This document shows positions 6,775 to 16,193 of a DNA stretch of 38,525 bases, in pieces. The number at the start of each line of letters is the position of its first letter. The first letter of the stretch is position 1. The notes under the pieces are model-generated. The model was not told the DNA's origin. It searched no databases and saw nothing but the letters and a program-made list of their open reading frames with translations. The stretch is from Methanoregula sp. PtaU1.Bin051. Lineage in GTDB: Archaea > Halobacteriota > Methanomicrobia > Methanomicrobiales > Methanospirillaceae. The position numbers and the translations under genes were made by a program. The stretch spans positions 1 through 38,525 of the forward strand of contig MVRE01000005.1 in assembly GCA_002067895.1 (NCBI GenBank). The letters are read 5' to 3'.

Positions 6775-7753
6775 AAGAAAACTCCACGGTTGCTCCCTTG
6801 CGGGGCGCAATAGTGTAACCGAACTGCCTGAGCAGCCAGCAGACGGTATCCGCATGTGAGGTCAGTACAGGAGCTGTGAACTCACCGCCAAAAAGCGCGA
6901 GCGGTACCAGAAGCTGATCGGACAGATGCATATCAACATCTGCAGGGTTTAAGAACCCGGCAAGTGCAGAGTGTGCCGCATTTTCTCCTACAACTTCTGC
7001 AGGGAGCCCCGGCCTGCCATTCGCGCAGCCTCCCTTTGCGCCGCGGTATACAGTGCAGGAACTGCCGGTGCTTTTTCCGGTACGGCGGTCATATTCAATA
7101 GTGCAGGGAAAACCTGTCTCGGACGTGATGGCCAATGCAGCGGCCGATGCCTGACGGTTTGCGACGTGATCTGGAAGGTTGGAGGAGCACGAAATAATCC
7201 CGACCGGCAGGTGATTGGCATTAATGGGGAATATTGGGGGAATATTCTTTTTAACAACCTCTATTATCACTTCCCCCCCTCCTTCCGGATAATACCCTCT
7301 TTTTACTATCTCTATGATAATCTGCGCTCCTGCAGCCCTGAGTATACCGGCAAGTACATGGTCGAGATAATCGATAGTCGGGCTCCTGTTCACCTCAGTT
7401 CCGCCCGAGATGCGGAGCCTGCCCCCATAGCAGAGTGCGAGTGGCAGCCAGGCCTGGATGACAAGAGGGATGCTTCCGGCCGTTCCGACGTTAACTGTCA
7501 GGTCCTGGTATTCCGGCTCCCCAGGTGAAAATGTAAGGGACCGGGATCCGATCTTCGCACCCGTGATCCCCGCACTGCAGGTACCTGCAACCGCACTGAT
7601 AGCCGCGATGTGTTGTGCTGCGAGCCCGGGCTTTTTTCTTGCTGCCCTGATATTGGTAATTGTCACAGGCTTTCCGGTGACAGCGGAGAGCCCGACTGCG
7701 GTCCGGACAAGCTGGCCTCCCCCTTCCCCATATGATCCATTAATGGTCAGCAT
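6758..7753 (-). CDS. rtcA: RNA 3'-terminal phosphate cyclase
   Basis: The 331-residue protein begins MLTINGSYGEGGGQLVRTA, the signature N terminus of RtcA. The motif NRSPTIDYLDH lies mid-protein, and the catalytic histidine that takes AMP is probably H276 in MHLSDQLLVPLALFG. The enzyme uses ATP to turn RNA 3'-phosphates into 2',3'-cyclic phosphates. The GYYPEGGGEV motif is typical of the RtcA rather than the Rcl1 branch. The ATG at 7753 overlaps the end of prs by 7 nt; the frame extends 48 nt further but that part repeats prs sequence in another frame. It is the second gene of the four-gene operon. Confidence 0.93.
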   Translation of the reverse strand: MLTINGSYGEGGGQLVRTAVGLSAVTGKPVTITNIRAARKKPGLAAQHIAAISAVAGTCSAGITGAKIGSRSLTFSPGEPEYQDLTVNVGTAGSIPLVIQAWLPLALCYGGRLRISGGTEVNRSPTIDYLDHVLAGILRAAGAQIIIEIVKRGYYPEGGGEVIIEVVKKNIPPIFPINANHLPVGIISCSSNLPDHVANRQASAAALAITSETGFPCTIEYDRRTGKSTGSSCTVYRGAKGGCANGRPGLPAEVVGENAAHSALAGFLNPADVDMHLSDQLLVPLALFGGEFTAPVLTSHADTVCWLLRQFGYTIAPRKGATVEFSYDAGA

Positions 7754-8595
7754 CCGTCGAGCGCATGGGCGATCTGCACGGCCGCACTGTAACGGCTGCA
7801 TCCTCTTTCGATTGTATCGCTGCAGACGATCTCCCTGATCCCTGCAGATTTTAACCGTGCATATGCTCCTCCTGCCAGAACGCCATGGACGCAGGCTGCA
7901 TAAACATGCCGGGCTCCCTGCATGGTCAGCATGGACGCAGCTGTTGCAATCGTTCCTCCGGTAGAGATGATATCGTCGACAATTACAACATCACGGCCTT
8001 TTGCGTCCAGGTTTCGCGGTGCAATCCTGACCGTATCTCCCGAGAGCCTTGTCTTGTCGAGGTGGTCGCAGTCCCAGCCCCCAGTCCGGGCAACAGCCTG
8101 CGCGAAGGCAGAAGCCCCGTCATCAGGTGCGAGCACGAGGGGATTGGCTATGTTTGTCTCCTTTATATATGCCCCGATACTTTCAGCAACGGACAGATCC
8201 CTTGCCTTAGTTGAAAAGAAGGAAAGGACTTTCCTGTCATGGATATTTACCGTGAAGCACTCTTCAACACCGCGACTGAGGGCCAAAGCAATAGCCCGGG
8301 CACTGATCGGCTCGCCCTCCCTGAATTTCTTATCCTGGCGGGCATATCCCATATAGGGGATTACAAGCCTGCAGGATCTTCCTTCACAGGCATCGATGAG
8401 GAGGAGGAGCTCGATAAAAGAATCAGAATCGGTAACGCTGCCGACAACCACCATCTGATCGGAGAGGCTCCCGGCCCGAATGTATAATTCCCCATCCGGG
8501 AACTTCGAGAACTTTACGTCGATAATCTCTGTTTTTAATGCGTCCGCGATTCTGCCTGCAAGGATCTGCGACCGTTCCGTCCCGATAACCTTCAT
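7747..8595 (-). CDS. prs: Ribose-phosphate pyrophosphokinase (PRPP synthase)
   Basis: The 282-residue protein is of usual archaeal length. It contains RQDKKFREGEPISARAIA (ATP/ribose region), CFTVNIHDRKVLSFF with the catalytic-loop histidine, and the PRPP-binding loop DVVIVDDIISTGGT. It makes PRPP from ribose 5-phosphate and ATP for nucleotide, histidine and methanopterin synthesis. The ATG at 8595 is preferred; a TTG three codons upstream is also in frame. It is the first gene of an operon with rtcA, nob1 and the PRPP-binding regulator, all overlapping or nearly so. A TATA-like box lies at 8648-8656. Confidence 0.95.
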   Translation of the reverse strand: MKVIGTERSQILAGRIADALKTEIIDVKFSKFPDGELYIRAGSLSDQMVVVGSVTDSDSFIELLLLIDACEGRSCRLVIPYMGYARQDKKFREGEPISARAIALALSRGVEECFTVNIHDRKVLSFFSTKARDLSVAESIGAYIKETNIANPLVLAPDDGASAFAQAVARTGGWDCDHLDKTRLSGDTVRIAPRNLDAKGRDVVIVDDIISTGGTIATAASMLTMQGARHVYAACVHGVLAGGAYARLKSAGIREIVCSDTIERGCSRYSAAVQIAHALDGC

Positions 8596-8647
8596 AAATC
8601 TCAAGTGCTCCGGTTTTTGTAATTTTTATACGTCGGATTTCACGTCT

Positions 8648-8656
8648 CTTATATAA
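8648..8656 (-). promoter_or_regulatory. TATA box of the prs operon
   Basis: On the minus strand TTATATAAG lies ~55 nt before the prs ATG, giving a leader of about 30 nt that includes a GGAG. A second AT-rich candidate (8623-8633) is closer. Confidence 0.5.
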
Positions 8657-8725
8657 TAATATGATCGTTTCTTTCGCCGGTAACTAAATGTTTTGATATG
8701 TGGCTTCTGCCATCAGCTGAAACTA

Positions 8726-8733
8726 CTTAAATG
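8726..8733 (+). promoter_or_regulatory. TATA-like box of the lonB operon
   Basis: CTTAAATG precedes the GTG at 8769 by about 40 nt, so transcription should start near 8755. It lies back to back with the prs promoter in a 170-bp divergent region. Confidence 0.45.
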
Positions 8734-8768
8734 ATCTCTACTCATTATATGAATACCTAGGGCAGAGA

Positions 8769-10718
8769 GTGAACAGTCCGCATATGGAACAGGAAGCATC
8801 TTCCGTCGCGGTCGAACAGTCTCCGACCGCAGCTGAACAACCGGCCATACCGGAGGCTCCTGCCGGCTCATCATCACAAGTCGAAGTCCCTACGAAGATC
8901 ATCGATCAGGTTATCGGTCAGGAACATGCTGTCGAGGTCATCCGAAAGGCAGCAATACAGCGGCGGCATGTAATGATGATCGGGAGCCCCGGAACCGGCA
9001 AATCGATGCTCGCAAAGGCCATGGCAGAGCTGCTGCCAAAGGAAGAGCTGCAGGATATCCTGGTCTATCCCAATTCCGATGACAACAACAACCCGGTTAT
9101 CCGGACTGTTGCGGTCGGGCGCGGCAAGCAGATCGTCGCTGCCCATAAAGCAGAGGCAAAGCGCAAGATCCAGTTCCGGAATACACTCCTCATGCTCCTC
9201 ATAATCGGGATCATCGGGTATGCAATCATCACGTACCAGTGGTTGATGGGGATTATCGCTGCAGCGTTCGTCTTCATGGCACTTCGCTACAGCACTCCAC
9301 GCGAAGAGGCCATGGTCCCCAAGCTACTTGTTGCAAATGATAACACAACCACAGCCCCGTTTATCGATGGTACTGGTTCCCATGCAGGGGCACTTCTCGG
9401 AGACGTCCGCCATGACCCGTTCCAGAGCGGCGGGCTGGAGACTCCGGCCCATGATCGTGTCGAAGCCGGCGCAATTCACCGGGCACACGGGGGGGTGCTC
9501 TTCATCGATGAGATAAATACACTCACCCCGCATTCCCAGCAGAACCTGCTGACTGCACTTCAGGAAGGGGAATTCCCCATCACCGGCCAGAGCGAACGTT
9601 CCAGCGGTGCTATGGTCCGGACAGAACCGGTTCCCTGCAGGTTCATCATGATAGCGGCAGGCAATCTGGACGCCATTCAGGGAATGCACCCTGCGCTCCG
9701 CTCCCGTATCCGCGGGTACGGTTACGAAGTATATATGTCCGAAAACATGGAAGACACGCCTGAGAATAGGCAAAAATATATCCGGTTCATCGCGCAGGAA
9801 GTAAAAAATGACGGCAAGATCCCGCACTTCGACCCGACCGCTATTGACGAAGTCATTAGAGAGGCGCGGCGGCGCTCTAACCGGAAGGGGCACTTAACAC
9901 TTAAACTCAGGGATATGGGCGGGCTGATCCGGGTTGCAGGTGATATCGCAAGGCAGGAGGGGGCACAGCTTACAACTGCTGCACACGTGATAGCTGCCAA
10001 GAAGACAGCACGATCGATCGAAGATCAGGTGTCAGACGAGATTACCCGGCACTTGCGCGAGTATGAGATGACTGTTGTCGAAGGCACACGTATCGGCAGG
10101 GTTAACGGACTTGCTGTTACCGGAAGTGATGCCGGTTCTGTCCTGCCCATCATGGCAGAAGTTACTCCGGCACAGGGTGCAAGCGGGACTGTGATTGCAA
10201 CAGGAATGCTTAAGGAGATCGCACAGGAATCCATTAAAAATGTCAGTGCACTTCTTAAGAAATTCACCGGTAAGGATGTGAAAAACATCGACATCCATAT
10301 CCAGTTCATCGGTACTTATATGGGTGTCGAGGGGGACTCTGCCTCCATCAGCGTGGCAACTGCAGTTATCAGTGCGATCGACGGTATCCCGGTCCGGCAG
10401 GATGTTGCGATGACCGGCTCGCTCTCTGTCCGGGGAGACGTACTGCCGGTTGGTGGTGTTACGTATAAAATCGAGGCCGCAGTAAAAGCAGGGATCCGGA
10501 CCGTGCTTATTCCGCGGGCAAATATGGATGACGTTCTGATTGAGGAACGATACCGGACACAGGTTACAGTTATCCCTGTTGATACAATCGATGATGTCCT
10601 GAAGTTAGCCCTTGTCCCCCAGAACACGGAAGGTTTCCTTTCTAAGCTCAGGAAGATGGCGATGCGGTCGACAGAGGCGCTGGCAGACGTACCGCCTGCC
10701 AACCAGACTATCGCATGA
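8769..10718 (+). CDS. lonB: Archaeal LonB membrane-anchored ATP-dependent protease
   Basis: This 649-residue protein has Walker A GSPGTGKS (72-79), then an insertion with two membrane helices (about 138-172), Walker [11 protein letters not shown] (241-250), and a C-terminal Lon protease domain with catalytic S524 (GDSAS) and K567 (GGVTYK), 43 residues apart as in characterised LonB. The membrane insertion within the AAA+ domain defines the archaeal B type. It degrades unfolded and some membrane proteins on the cytoplasmic face. The GTG at 8769 is taken as start; an ATG five codons later (8784) is equally possible. The end overlaps tldD as ATGA. Confidence 0.96.
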   Translation: MNSPHMEQEASSVAVEQSPTAAEQPAIPEAPAGSSSQVEVPTKIIDQVIGQEHAVEVIRKAAIQRRHVMMIGSPGTGKSMLAKAMAELLPKEELQDILVYPNSDDNNNPVIRTVAVGRGKQIVAAHKAEAKRKIQFRNTLLMLLIIGIIGYAIITYQWLMGIIAAAFVFMALRYSTPREEAMVPKLLVANDNTTTAPFIDGTGSHAGALLGDVRHDPFQSGGLETPAHDRVEAGAIHRAHGGVLFIDEINTLTPHSQQNLLTALQEGEFPITGQSERSSGAMVRTEPVPCRFIMIAAGNLDAIQGMHPALRSRIRGYGYEVYMSENMEDTPENRQKYIRFIAQEVKNDGKIPHFDPTAIDEVIREARRRSNRKGHLTLKLRDMGGLIRVAGDIARQEGAQLTTAAHVIAAKKTARSIEDQVSDEITRHLREYEMTVVEGTRIGRVNGLAVTGSDAGSVLPIMAEVTPAQGASGTVIATGMLKEIAQESIKNVSALLKKFTGKDVKNIDIHIQFIGTYMGVEGDSASISVATAVISAIDGIPVRQDVAMTGSLSVRGDVLPVGGVTYKIEAAVKAGIRTVLIPRANMDDVLIEERYRTQVTVIPVDTIDDVLKLALVPQNTEGFLSKLRKMAMRSTEALADVPPANQTIA

Positions 10719-12055
10719 ATCTGCCTTCCGGAGTCAGGTACTACGACCTGCGACAAGTAACCGGCCAAACAACATTAATCGACATCGATAACGGTGTCGT
10801 TGAATCGGCCGGTATTTCATTTTTCAACACGGCTCTTTTAAGAGTTCTTGGTCCACACGGGTGGGGTATCCTTGAGATTGATAATTTCGAACCGGGATCA
10901 AAGCAAAAGATAAACGGACTGATACAGTCTGCAGTCCGTCTGGCTGCGATCACTCAGCAGGACGTCAGACTTGCTGATGCCCCGCACCGCGCTCTGGCAG
11001 TCCCTCGGATGCAGGAAGATCCCAAGAATATCGATCTGGAGGAGAAAACCCGGCTTCTAAGTGCGGTTGAAACGGCTGCAAAATTACCCGGAATTGTGAA
11101 CCGGCGGGCTAATTATATCGAACGCATCGAACAGGTCAGGTTCAGCGACAGTTCGGATACAGAATTCTCCCATCAGATTTGTCGGTCGGGGTTCAATATG
11201 CTCGCTGTTGCATCCCGTAACGGGAATGTCCAGATGGGGTATGAACGAATGCACTCCATCCATGGTTTCAATCTGCGGCATAAGGAGGAGTACGGTAAAA
11301 AAGCCGCAGAACGTGCTCTTGCCCTGCTTGATGCCAAACATATTAAGGGAGGCAGGATGCGGGCTGTCTTGGATCCCGAGCTGGCCGGAGTTTTCGCCCA
11401 CGAAGCAGTGGGGCATGCAAGTGAAGGGGACCTTGTGCAGGAAGGAAACTCCATACTTGCCGGCCGGACTGGAGTAAAGATCGGAAATGAGCAGTTGACG
11501 ATCGTTGACGATCCATCCCTCCCCGAATTCGGATTCGAGCCATTCGATGCTGAAGGAGTGGCCGTCCAGCGCACTGAGATCATAAGGAACGGAATAATGA
11601 ATTCATATCTCCATAACCGGGAGACGCTGGCAGCGATAGGCGAAGGTATCCCTGGCCATGCCCGTGCTATGCCAGGAGAACCTCCTTTCGTGCGGATGAG
11701 TAACACCTTTATAGAAAACGGGGAGGTCTCGTTCTCTGAAATCATAGAGGTATGTAAAACCGGCATCCTTCTCAAAGGTTCCCGTGGAGGACAGGTTGAC
11801 CCCGGCCGGGGGATATTCCAGTTCAATGCAGAATACGGCTACATGATCGACAATGGCGAATGCACAGAAATGATTCGGGACGTCTCCCTCTCTGGGGAAA
11901 TCCTCTCTACCCTGCACGACATTACGCTCTGCGGTAATGACCGTGCAATGCACCCGGGATATTGTGGCAAGGGCGGGCAGAGCGTACCTGTCAGCGACGG
12001 AGCACCACATATTTTACTGGAAAATGCGTTGGTGGGTGGCCGTGGCTTGGATTGA
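10715..12055 (+). CDS. tldD: TldD metalloprotease subunit
   Basis: The 446-residue protein has the HExxxH zinc motif HEAVGH (229-234) followed by [11 protein letters not shown], and a C-terminal part with [13 protein letters not shown], both typical of TldD. With TldE it forms a heterodimeric protease that cleaves unfolded peptides inside a closed chamber; TldD carries the metal. Its ATG overlaps the lonB stop (ATGA), and the next gene tldE overlaps its end, so both subunits and Lon should be made together. This suggests a peptide-degrading path downstream of Lon. Confidence 0.93.
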   Translation: MNLPSGVRYYDLRQVTGQTTLIDIDNGVVESAGISFFNTALLRVLGPHGWGILEIDNFEPGSKQKINGLIQSAVRLAAITQQDVRLADAPHRALAVPRMQEDPKNIDLEEKTRLLSAVETAAKLPGIVNRRANYIERIEQVRFSDSSDTEFSHQICRSGFNMLAVASRNGNVQMGYERMHSIHGFNLRHKEEYGKKAAERALALLDAKHIKGGRMRAVLDPELAGVFAHEAVGHASEGDLVQEGNSILAGRTGVKIGNEQLTIVDDPSLPEFGFEPFDAEGVAVQRTEIIRNGIMNSYLHNRETLAAIGEGIPGHARAMPGEPPFVRMSNTFIENGEVSFSEIIEVCKTGILLKGSRGGQVDPGRGIFQFNAEYGYMIDNGECTEMIRDVSLSGEILSTLHDITLCGNDRAMHPGYCGKGGQSVPVSDGAPHILLENALVGGRGLD

Positions 12056-13328
12056 ACAACTCTTAAAAGAAGGAGCAAAACGGGTCGATGAGATCGAGGT
12101 TTTCTATGCCAAAAGCACAACAGTCTCTGCCAATTTGAAGCGCAGGAAGGTGAACCTTGCTGTAGCTTCTGATGATTGCGGTCTGGCGGTCAGAACGATC
12201 CGGGACGGACGGATCGGCTCCTCCAATACAAACAGCCCGGAACGATGGAGAGAGTGCCTTAAGGCAGCTATCGCGAGCGGCGATCTGGCAACTCCCCAGT
12301 CCTGGAAAGGATTGCCCCGCCCGGCAACAGGTCCGGCAACCGATACGCTTTGCTTCGATCCGGCGCTTGCAGTTGAACCAGAGAATGCCTCACAACTGCT
12401 TACAGCCATGATGGAAGGATCAGAGGAACACCCTGCAGATATTACATCGGGTTCCGCCACACTTTCGTCTACATTGATCACCCTCGCAAACAATGCCGGT
12501 CTCTACCTGACAAGCCGGCATACCGGCGTGTCAGTCTCCTTGGAAGCGATCTCCGGACAATCCACGGGTTCTGAATTTGCCCAGTCCTGCTTTATGGACA
12601 TCGACCCGCGTTCGGTTGGGGAACGGGCAGCATTTTTTGCATCCCATTCTGTGGGGGGACAGGACATTCCTTCCGGCATCTATGATGTCATACTCTCGCC
12701 GATAGCTTACGCGGAGCTGCTGAGTGCTGTTTATATTCCCGCATTATCCGGCCGCAATGTCCATGCCGGCCGTTCGCGGCTGGCGACACTGCTTAACGAA
12801 CAGGTTCTAGACGCACGCTTCTCCGTTTATGATAACCCGTTGCTGGCGAAGGGGTTGGGCAGTGCCCTGTGGGACGGGGAAGGAGTCCCGACACGACGGA
12901 TCGATTTTATCAGGGACGGCGTACTCAAGGAATTTGCGTACGATCTGCGCACTGCCTACCGGTATGGCAAGACAAGCACCGGGAGCGCAATCCGGGCAGG
13001 GGCGACCGGTGGTACTGCAATCGGGCATCACAATCTTATTGTTGACGGGCCTCGAACCGATATCACCAAAGATCGTGCGATTTATATTCACTCGGTAATC
13101 GGGGCCCATACTGCCAACCCGATGAGCGGGGATTTCTCTGTTGAAATGTCCAATGCATTCTGGATGGAGGATGGATCCTTCTGCGAGCCGATCCGAAGTG
13201 CGATGCTGGCAGGCAATGTATTCGACATGCATGCCAGTGTTGCCGGTCTCTCCCGTGAAGTTCGGCAGATTGGATCTCTCGTCCTCCCATCAATAAGGCT
13301 CTCCGGGCTCCGGGTTATCGGGAAATAA
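12042..13328 (+). CDS. pmbA: TldE/PmbA protease partner subunit
   Basis: From the GTG at 12042 the protein has 428 residues and starts [25 protein letters not shown], the usual N terminus of the family. No HExxxH motif is present, as expected for the non-catalytic partner. The C-terminal half has RSRLATLLNEQVLDARFSVYDNP, then GVPTRRIDFIRDGVLKEFAYDLRTA and a conserved HNLIVDG stretch. Possible starts are ATG 12024, GTG 12036 and GTG 12042; the last has GGTGGG at good spacing. It overlaps tldD by 14 nt. The frame extends back to 11937 but only within tldD. Confidence 0.9.
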   Translation: MAWIEQLLKEGAKRVDEIEVFYAKSTTVSANLKRRKVNLAVASDDCGLAVRTIRDGRIGSSNTNSPERWRECLKAAIASGDLATPQSWKGLPRPATGPATDTLCFDPALAVEPENASQLLTAMMEGSEEHPADITSGSATLSSTLITLANNAGLYLTSRHTGVSVSLEAISGQSTGSEFAQSCFMDIDPRSVGERAAFFASHSVGGQDIPSGIYDVILSPIAYAELLSAVYIPALSGRNVHAGRSRLATLLNEQVLDARFSVYDNPLLAKGLGSALWDGEGVPTRRIDFIRDGVLKEFAYDLRTAYRYGKTSTGSAIRAGATGGTAIGHHNLIVDGPRTDITKDRAIYIHSVIGAHTANPMSGDFSVEMSNAFWMEDGSFCEPIRSAMLAGNVFDMHASVAGLSREVRQIGSLVLPSIRLSGLRVIGK

Positions 13329-13362
13329 CAAGCAGAAAATGCATAGGGAATAACATGGTTTT

Positions 13363-13384
13363 CTTTGTATCAGTCACTACAAAG
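13363..13384. repeat. 7-bp inverted repeat between convergent genes
   Basis: CTTTGTA at 13363-13369 and TACAAAG at 13378-13384 form a hairpin with an 8-nt loop, between the ends of pmbA and the PAS sensor gene. It could help end transcription from either side. Confidence 0.35.
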
Positions 13385-13428
13385 GAACTGTTATATTATT
13401 GAAATACGCCAGTTTTTACGAATTGGAT

Positions 13429-14760
13429 TTATCCAGAGTCCGAAACGGTAACAGAATTAATATAGTCTGTTATGTCCTGCACGATCCCGTTGATATAGGT
13501 GAGTTCTTTCTCCTCATCGAATTCTGCGAGTGCTGTAACACTGACCGAGATCGGTGTGCCGTCAGGTCTCTTAAGGTGGAGGATCCGGTTCTTGACAAAT
13601 CCTCCCTTGCGCAGCTCTTCAAGAAGCTGGGCCCGCCCATCTGGTTTTGAAAATATATCCGTTACATGGATTCCTTCAAGATCCGTTAGATTCCTGTAAC
13701 CCAGAATATGCAGGAGGGCAGTGTTTCCCCAGACGAACCGCCCGTTGGGGTCCCCCGTGCTCCGGTAGATTCCGACATTGAGATCCTCGACAAGCGTACG
13801 GTACTTGTCTTCGTGCTCACGGACATGCCGCCCGATCTTGTCCCGCGTGATATCCTGTATAATGGAGGATGCGCCCGTGATCTTACCATCCTCCCCCCGG
13901 ATCGGGGAGATTGTACACAGCGTATCGATGACTGCACCTCCTTTACGGATCATCTGCATCTCGTACCGCTGGAGGCATTCACCTCTCATCACCCTTCCGA
14001 GAAGATTCTCCAGATCCTGATGATATCCTTCAGGAATGAGTATGTGGATTGGCTGTTTGATGATGTCCTTTTCCTCATACCCGTATAGCTTGCATGCAGC
14101 CGGGTTCCAGCTGGAGATCGTGCCTTCCGGGGTCATACCGATGATAGCTTCTCCTGATGACTGGACGAGGCCACGATACCGCGCCTCACTGATCTCCAGC
14201 ATCTGCTGGTACCTCTTCCGGGCTGTAATCTCCTCGATGATCAGGGTGTAACCATCGCTTCCGTCTTCGAAGGCTGTCGGAATCTGCTTGATACGGAAAT
14301 GGTGCTCCTCGCCACGCACGGGACAGGAAATTTCTGTCACCAGTTCACCGTTTTCCATTGGTTTTGAGTCAAGTCCGATCTTTGCAATGCTGGCCATGAA
14401 CGGTCCTTGGATATCCTCGATCCTTTTTCCGATCAGTGACGCTTTCTTTTCATCCAGGAGTAGAGGCACCTGCTCGTTAACCTGGAGGATCCGGTGGTCG
14501 CGGTCGATCATGATGACAAGGTCGGATGAGAACTCGAGCAGCGCAGAGACCGGGACTCTCCGCGAGATAAAATATACCTTGGCAGCACCGATTACCTGCA
14601 TCTCAACCTGCCCGGAAATGAGGAGCATGTCGAGGTATTTTGCAACAAGGTTCCTGTTCATCTGCATTTTGGATGACAGGTCCGAGATCGTCATGCCCCG
14701 CGGGTGCCACTTGAGGTTCTGTTTGATCCGGTTAACCGTCTCTTCATCAAGGACTCCCAT
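13429..14760 (-). CDS. HTH-PAS-PAS-PAS signal sensor (no kinase domain)
   Basis: The 443-residue protein starts with a winged-helix-like domain (1-66; GMTISDLSSKMQMNRNLVAKYLDMLLISGQVE in part), followed by three PAS domains (about 72-183, 190-312 and 318-437), the last two each ending in a DIT motif that marks the PAS C-terminal edge. There is no histidine kinase or receiver part and no membrane segment, so it is a cytosolic sensor that may act on DNA directly. Such HTH-PAS proteins are abundant in Methanomicrobiales; ligands are generally unknown. A TATA box about 27 nt before the ATG suggests a leaderless mRNA. It converges with pmbA. Confidence 0.85.
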   Translation of the reverse strand: MGVLDEETVNRIKQNLKWHPRGMTISDLSSKMQMNRNLVAKYLDMLLISGQVEMQVIGAAKVYFISRRVPVSALLEFSSDLVIMIDRDHRILQVNEQVPLLLDEKKASLIGKRIEDIQGPFMASIAKIGLDSKPMENGELVTEISCPVRGEEHHFRIKQIPTAFEDGSDGYTLIIEEITARKRYQQMLEISEARYRGLVQSSGEAIIGMTPEGTISSWNPAACKLYGYEEKDIIKQPIHILIPEGYHQDLENLLGRVMRGECLQRYEMQMIRKGGAVIDTLCTISPIRGEDGKITGASSIIQDITRDKIGRHVREHEDKYRTLVEDLNVGIYRSTGDPNGRFVWGNTALLHILGYRNLTDLEGIHVTDIFSKPDGRAQLLEELRKGGFVKNRILHLKRPDGTPISVSVTALAEFDEEKELTYINGIVQDITDYINSVTVSDSG

Positions 14761-14783
14761 ACAGGTGTATTGGCCATGGCAGT

Positions 14784-14791
14784 CTTAAATA
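14784..14791 (-). promoter_or_regulatory. TATA box of the HTH-PAS gene
   Basis: On the minus strand TATTTAAG is centred about 27 nt before the ATG at 14760, so transcription should begin at or next to the start codon. No ribosome site is visible, which fits leaderless translation. Confidence 0.5.
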
Positions 14792-14903
14792 CATTGATCG
14801 GAATTGTTCTTCAGAGGGATTGGTTGAAGCATAGTCTGCATGGCAGATATCGGGGCAGACCCAACAGGCAAACCTTCTGGCGGCCTTTGTTTGCAAATTT
14901 TGA

Positions 14904-14910
14904 TTATATA
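14904..14910 (+). promoter_or_regulatory. TATA box of the HEAT-repeat gene
   Basis: TTATATA lies about 45 nt before the ATG at 14952, predicting a leader of about 20 nt that includes a GGGGG ribosome site. Confidence 0.5.
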
Positions 14911-14951
14911 CCCGAAAAAATTCAGGCATACCCTAAACGGGGGAATCAACG

Positions 14952-15338
14952 ATGATGAGGGCAGACAATAATTCGCTGAAAAAAAGCATAGTGGTTCAGC
15001 AGGAATCGGCGGCAGAACTGGAAAAATTCAGAAAACCCCTTCTGGAATATCTGACAAGCAGTCTCGAACACCGGGACAAGTGGGTGAGGTACATGGCCAC
15101 GGACATGCTCGGTGCGCTCGGCGACCCGCAGGCCATCGGACATCTCATGCCGTTAATCGTAAGCGATGACCAGAATTTACGGGCGGTGGCCCTGCAATCG
15201 GTTGAAAAGATCGAGAATTTCCAGATGGAACCGATTTCTCTGGGGACAGCAGAATGTAACCAATGCCTAATCCGGAGTATTGCAGAGGAGGCCTTGGAAC
15301 AGTTGAAGAATAAGGGTCCGTGTCCGTCCATAACATGA
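14952..15338 (+). CDS. Small HEAT-repeat protein
   Basis: The 128-residue protein contains about two helical hairpins of HEAT type: RKPLLEYLTSSLEHRDKWVR with ATDMLGALGDPQAIGHLMPL, then DDQNLRAVALQSVEKI. Such repeats bind other proteins; no catalytic residues are seen. Two adjacent ATG codons start the frame (14952 and 14955) after GGGGG. The C-terminal part with CNQCLI has two cysteines. It is followed by a small TPR gene, which suggests a set of scaffold proteins, but partners are unknown. Confidence 0.75.
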   Translation: MMRADNNSLKKSIVVQQESAAELEKFRKPLLEYLTSSLEHRDKWVRYMATDMLGALGDPQAIGHLMPLIVSDDQNLRAVALQSVEKIENFQMEPISLGTAECNQCLIRSIAEEALEQLKNKGPCPSIT

Positions 15339-15392
15339 CGCGGGGTAGGATTCGGGTAGAAGGAAAATGAGAAAAACTGCTGAGGTGGGTTT

Positions 15393-15719
15393 ATGGTTGG
15401 TTATATATCCAATATAATTCCTCTTGAAGCGCAGTACCGGCTCCGGCGGGGGAGGGAACTTGCAGCAAGAGGAGAGGAGAATGGTGCACTTACCTGTTTC
15501 AAGCAGGCCGCCATGATTGCGCCTTGTTATTCTACGGCTTTCAGGGAGATCGGGAATAGCCTGTGCCGGCTTGGCAGGCAGGACGATGCGGCGATTTATT
15601 ACAAGAAAGCATTACAGATGAGTGCATTATATCACGCCGCTCCCTTTATAAAACCGTACAATAAAGAACTAAAATTAAAGAACCAAAATCCTGCAAGCAA
15701 TAAACCGGATTACCATTAG
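15393..15719 (+). CDS. Small TPR protein
   Basis: The 108-residue protein has one clear tetratricopeptide unit and part of a second: EAQYRLRRGRELAARGEENGALTCFKQAAMIAP and STAFREIGNSLCRLGRQDDAAIYYKKALQM. The A/G/Y/A/P pattern of TPR helices is visible. The ATG at 15393 follows GAGGTGGG at good distance. The C-terminal 30 residues are hydrophilic and rich in Lys and Asn. TPRs bind proteins; the partner is unknown. It lies 54 nt after the HEAT-repeat gene on the same strand. Confidence 0.75.
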   Translation: MVGYISNIIPLEAQYRLRRGRELAARGEENGALTCFKQAAMIAPCYSTAFREIGNSLCRLGRQDDAAIYYKKALQMSALYHAAPFIKPYNKELKLKNQNPASNKPDYH

Positions 15720-15789
15720 GAAACAGCATTTAGAATATTCCGATGGCTTGATATTGTTCCGTTTGGAACGTATGAACAGGAGCAGGAAC

Positions 15790-16053
15790 ATGTCTGCAAT
15801 TTTAATCACGCTTGCGATCATTATTGCCGTCGTCGCGATTGGATACTATCTCGTTAAAAAATTTGCTGTATTGCTCGTCAACGCAGTTCTTGGTTTGTTC
15901 CTGTTGTTTCTCGTAAATTTTTTCCATGTCATGACATGGATGGGCAAACCGGATCTCGGGTATAGCATCCCTACCCTACTGATATGTGCCATCGGCGGTG
16001 TTCCCGGTGTAGCGATACTGATACTCCTGTCCATCTTTGGTATTACGGTATAA
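15790..16053 (+). CDS. BofA-like small membrane protein
   Basis: From the ATG at 15790, which follows AGGAG, the protein has 87 residues with two or three membrane helices: SAILITLAIIIAVVAIGYYLV, a middle FAVLLVNAVLGLFLLFLVNF and a final segment ending in GVPGVAILILLSIFGITV. The VNAVLGLFLLFLVN and GGVPGVAILILLSIFGI patterns match the BofA (sigma-K processing inhibitor) family, which occurs in archaea without sporulation and has no known role there. The frame can be extended 14 residues upstream, but the ribosome site favours 15790. Confidence 0.72.
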   Translation: MSAILITLAIIIAVVAIGYYLVKKFAVLLVNAVLGLFLLFLVNFFHVMTWMGKPDLGYSIPTLLICAIGGVPGVAILILLSIFGITV

Positions 16054-16065
16054 TTTATCAAATCA

Positions 16066-16072
16066 TTTTTTT
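16066..16072 (+). terminator. Oligo-T terminator after the BofA-like gene
   Basis: A T7 run begins 13 nt after the stop codon at 16053, in the 140-bp gap before the convergent KaiC-like gene. Confidence 0.45.
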
Positions 16073-16193
16073 ATGTCACGTTAAAAATCAGAATCGGAAA
16101 AATCCATTTCCTAATGATTGAAATAATAAAATATCCCGTGAAAATCTGTTGAAATCTGTTATACAAACGGCTCTTTTATGGTCATCTTCAGCA

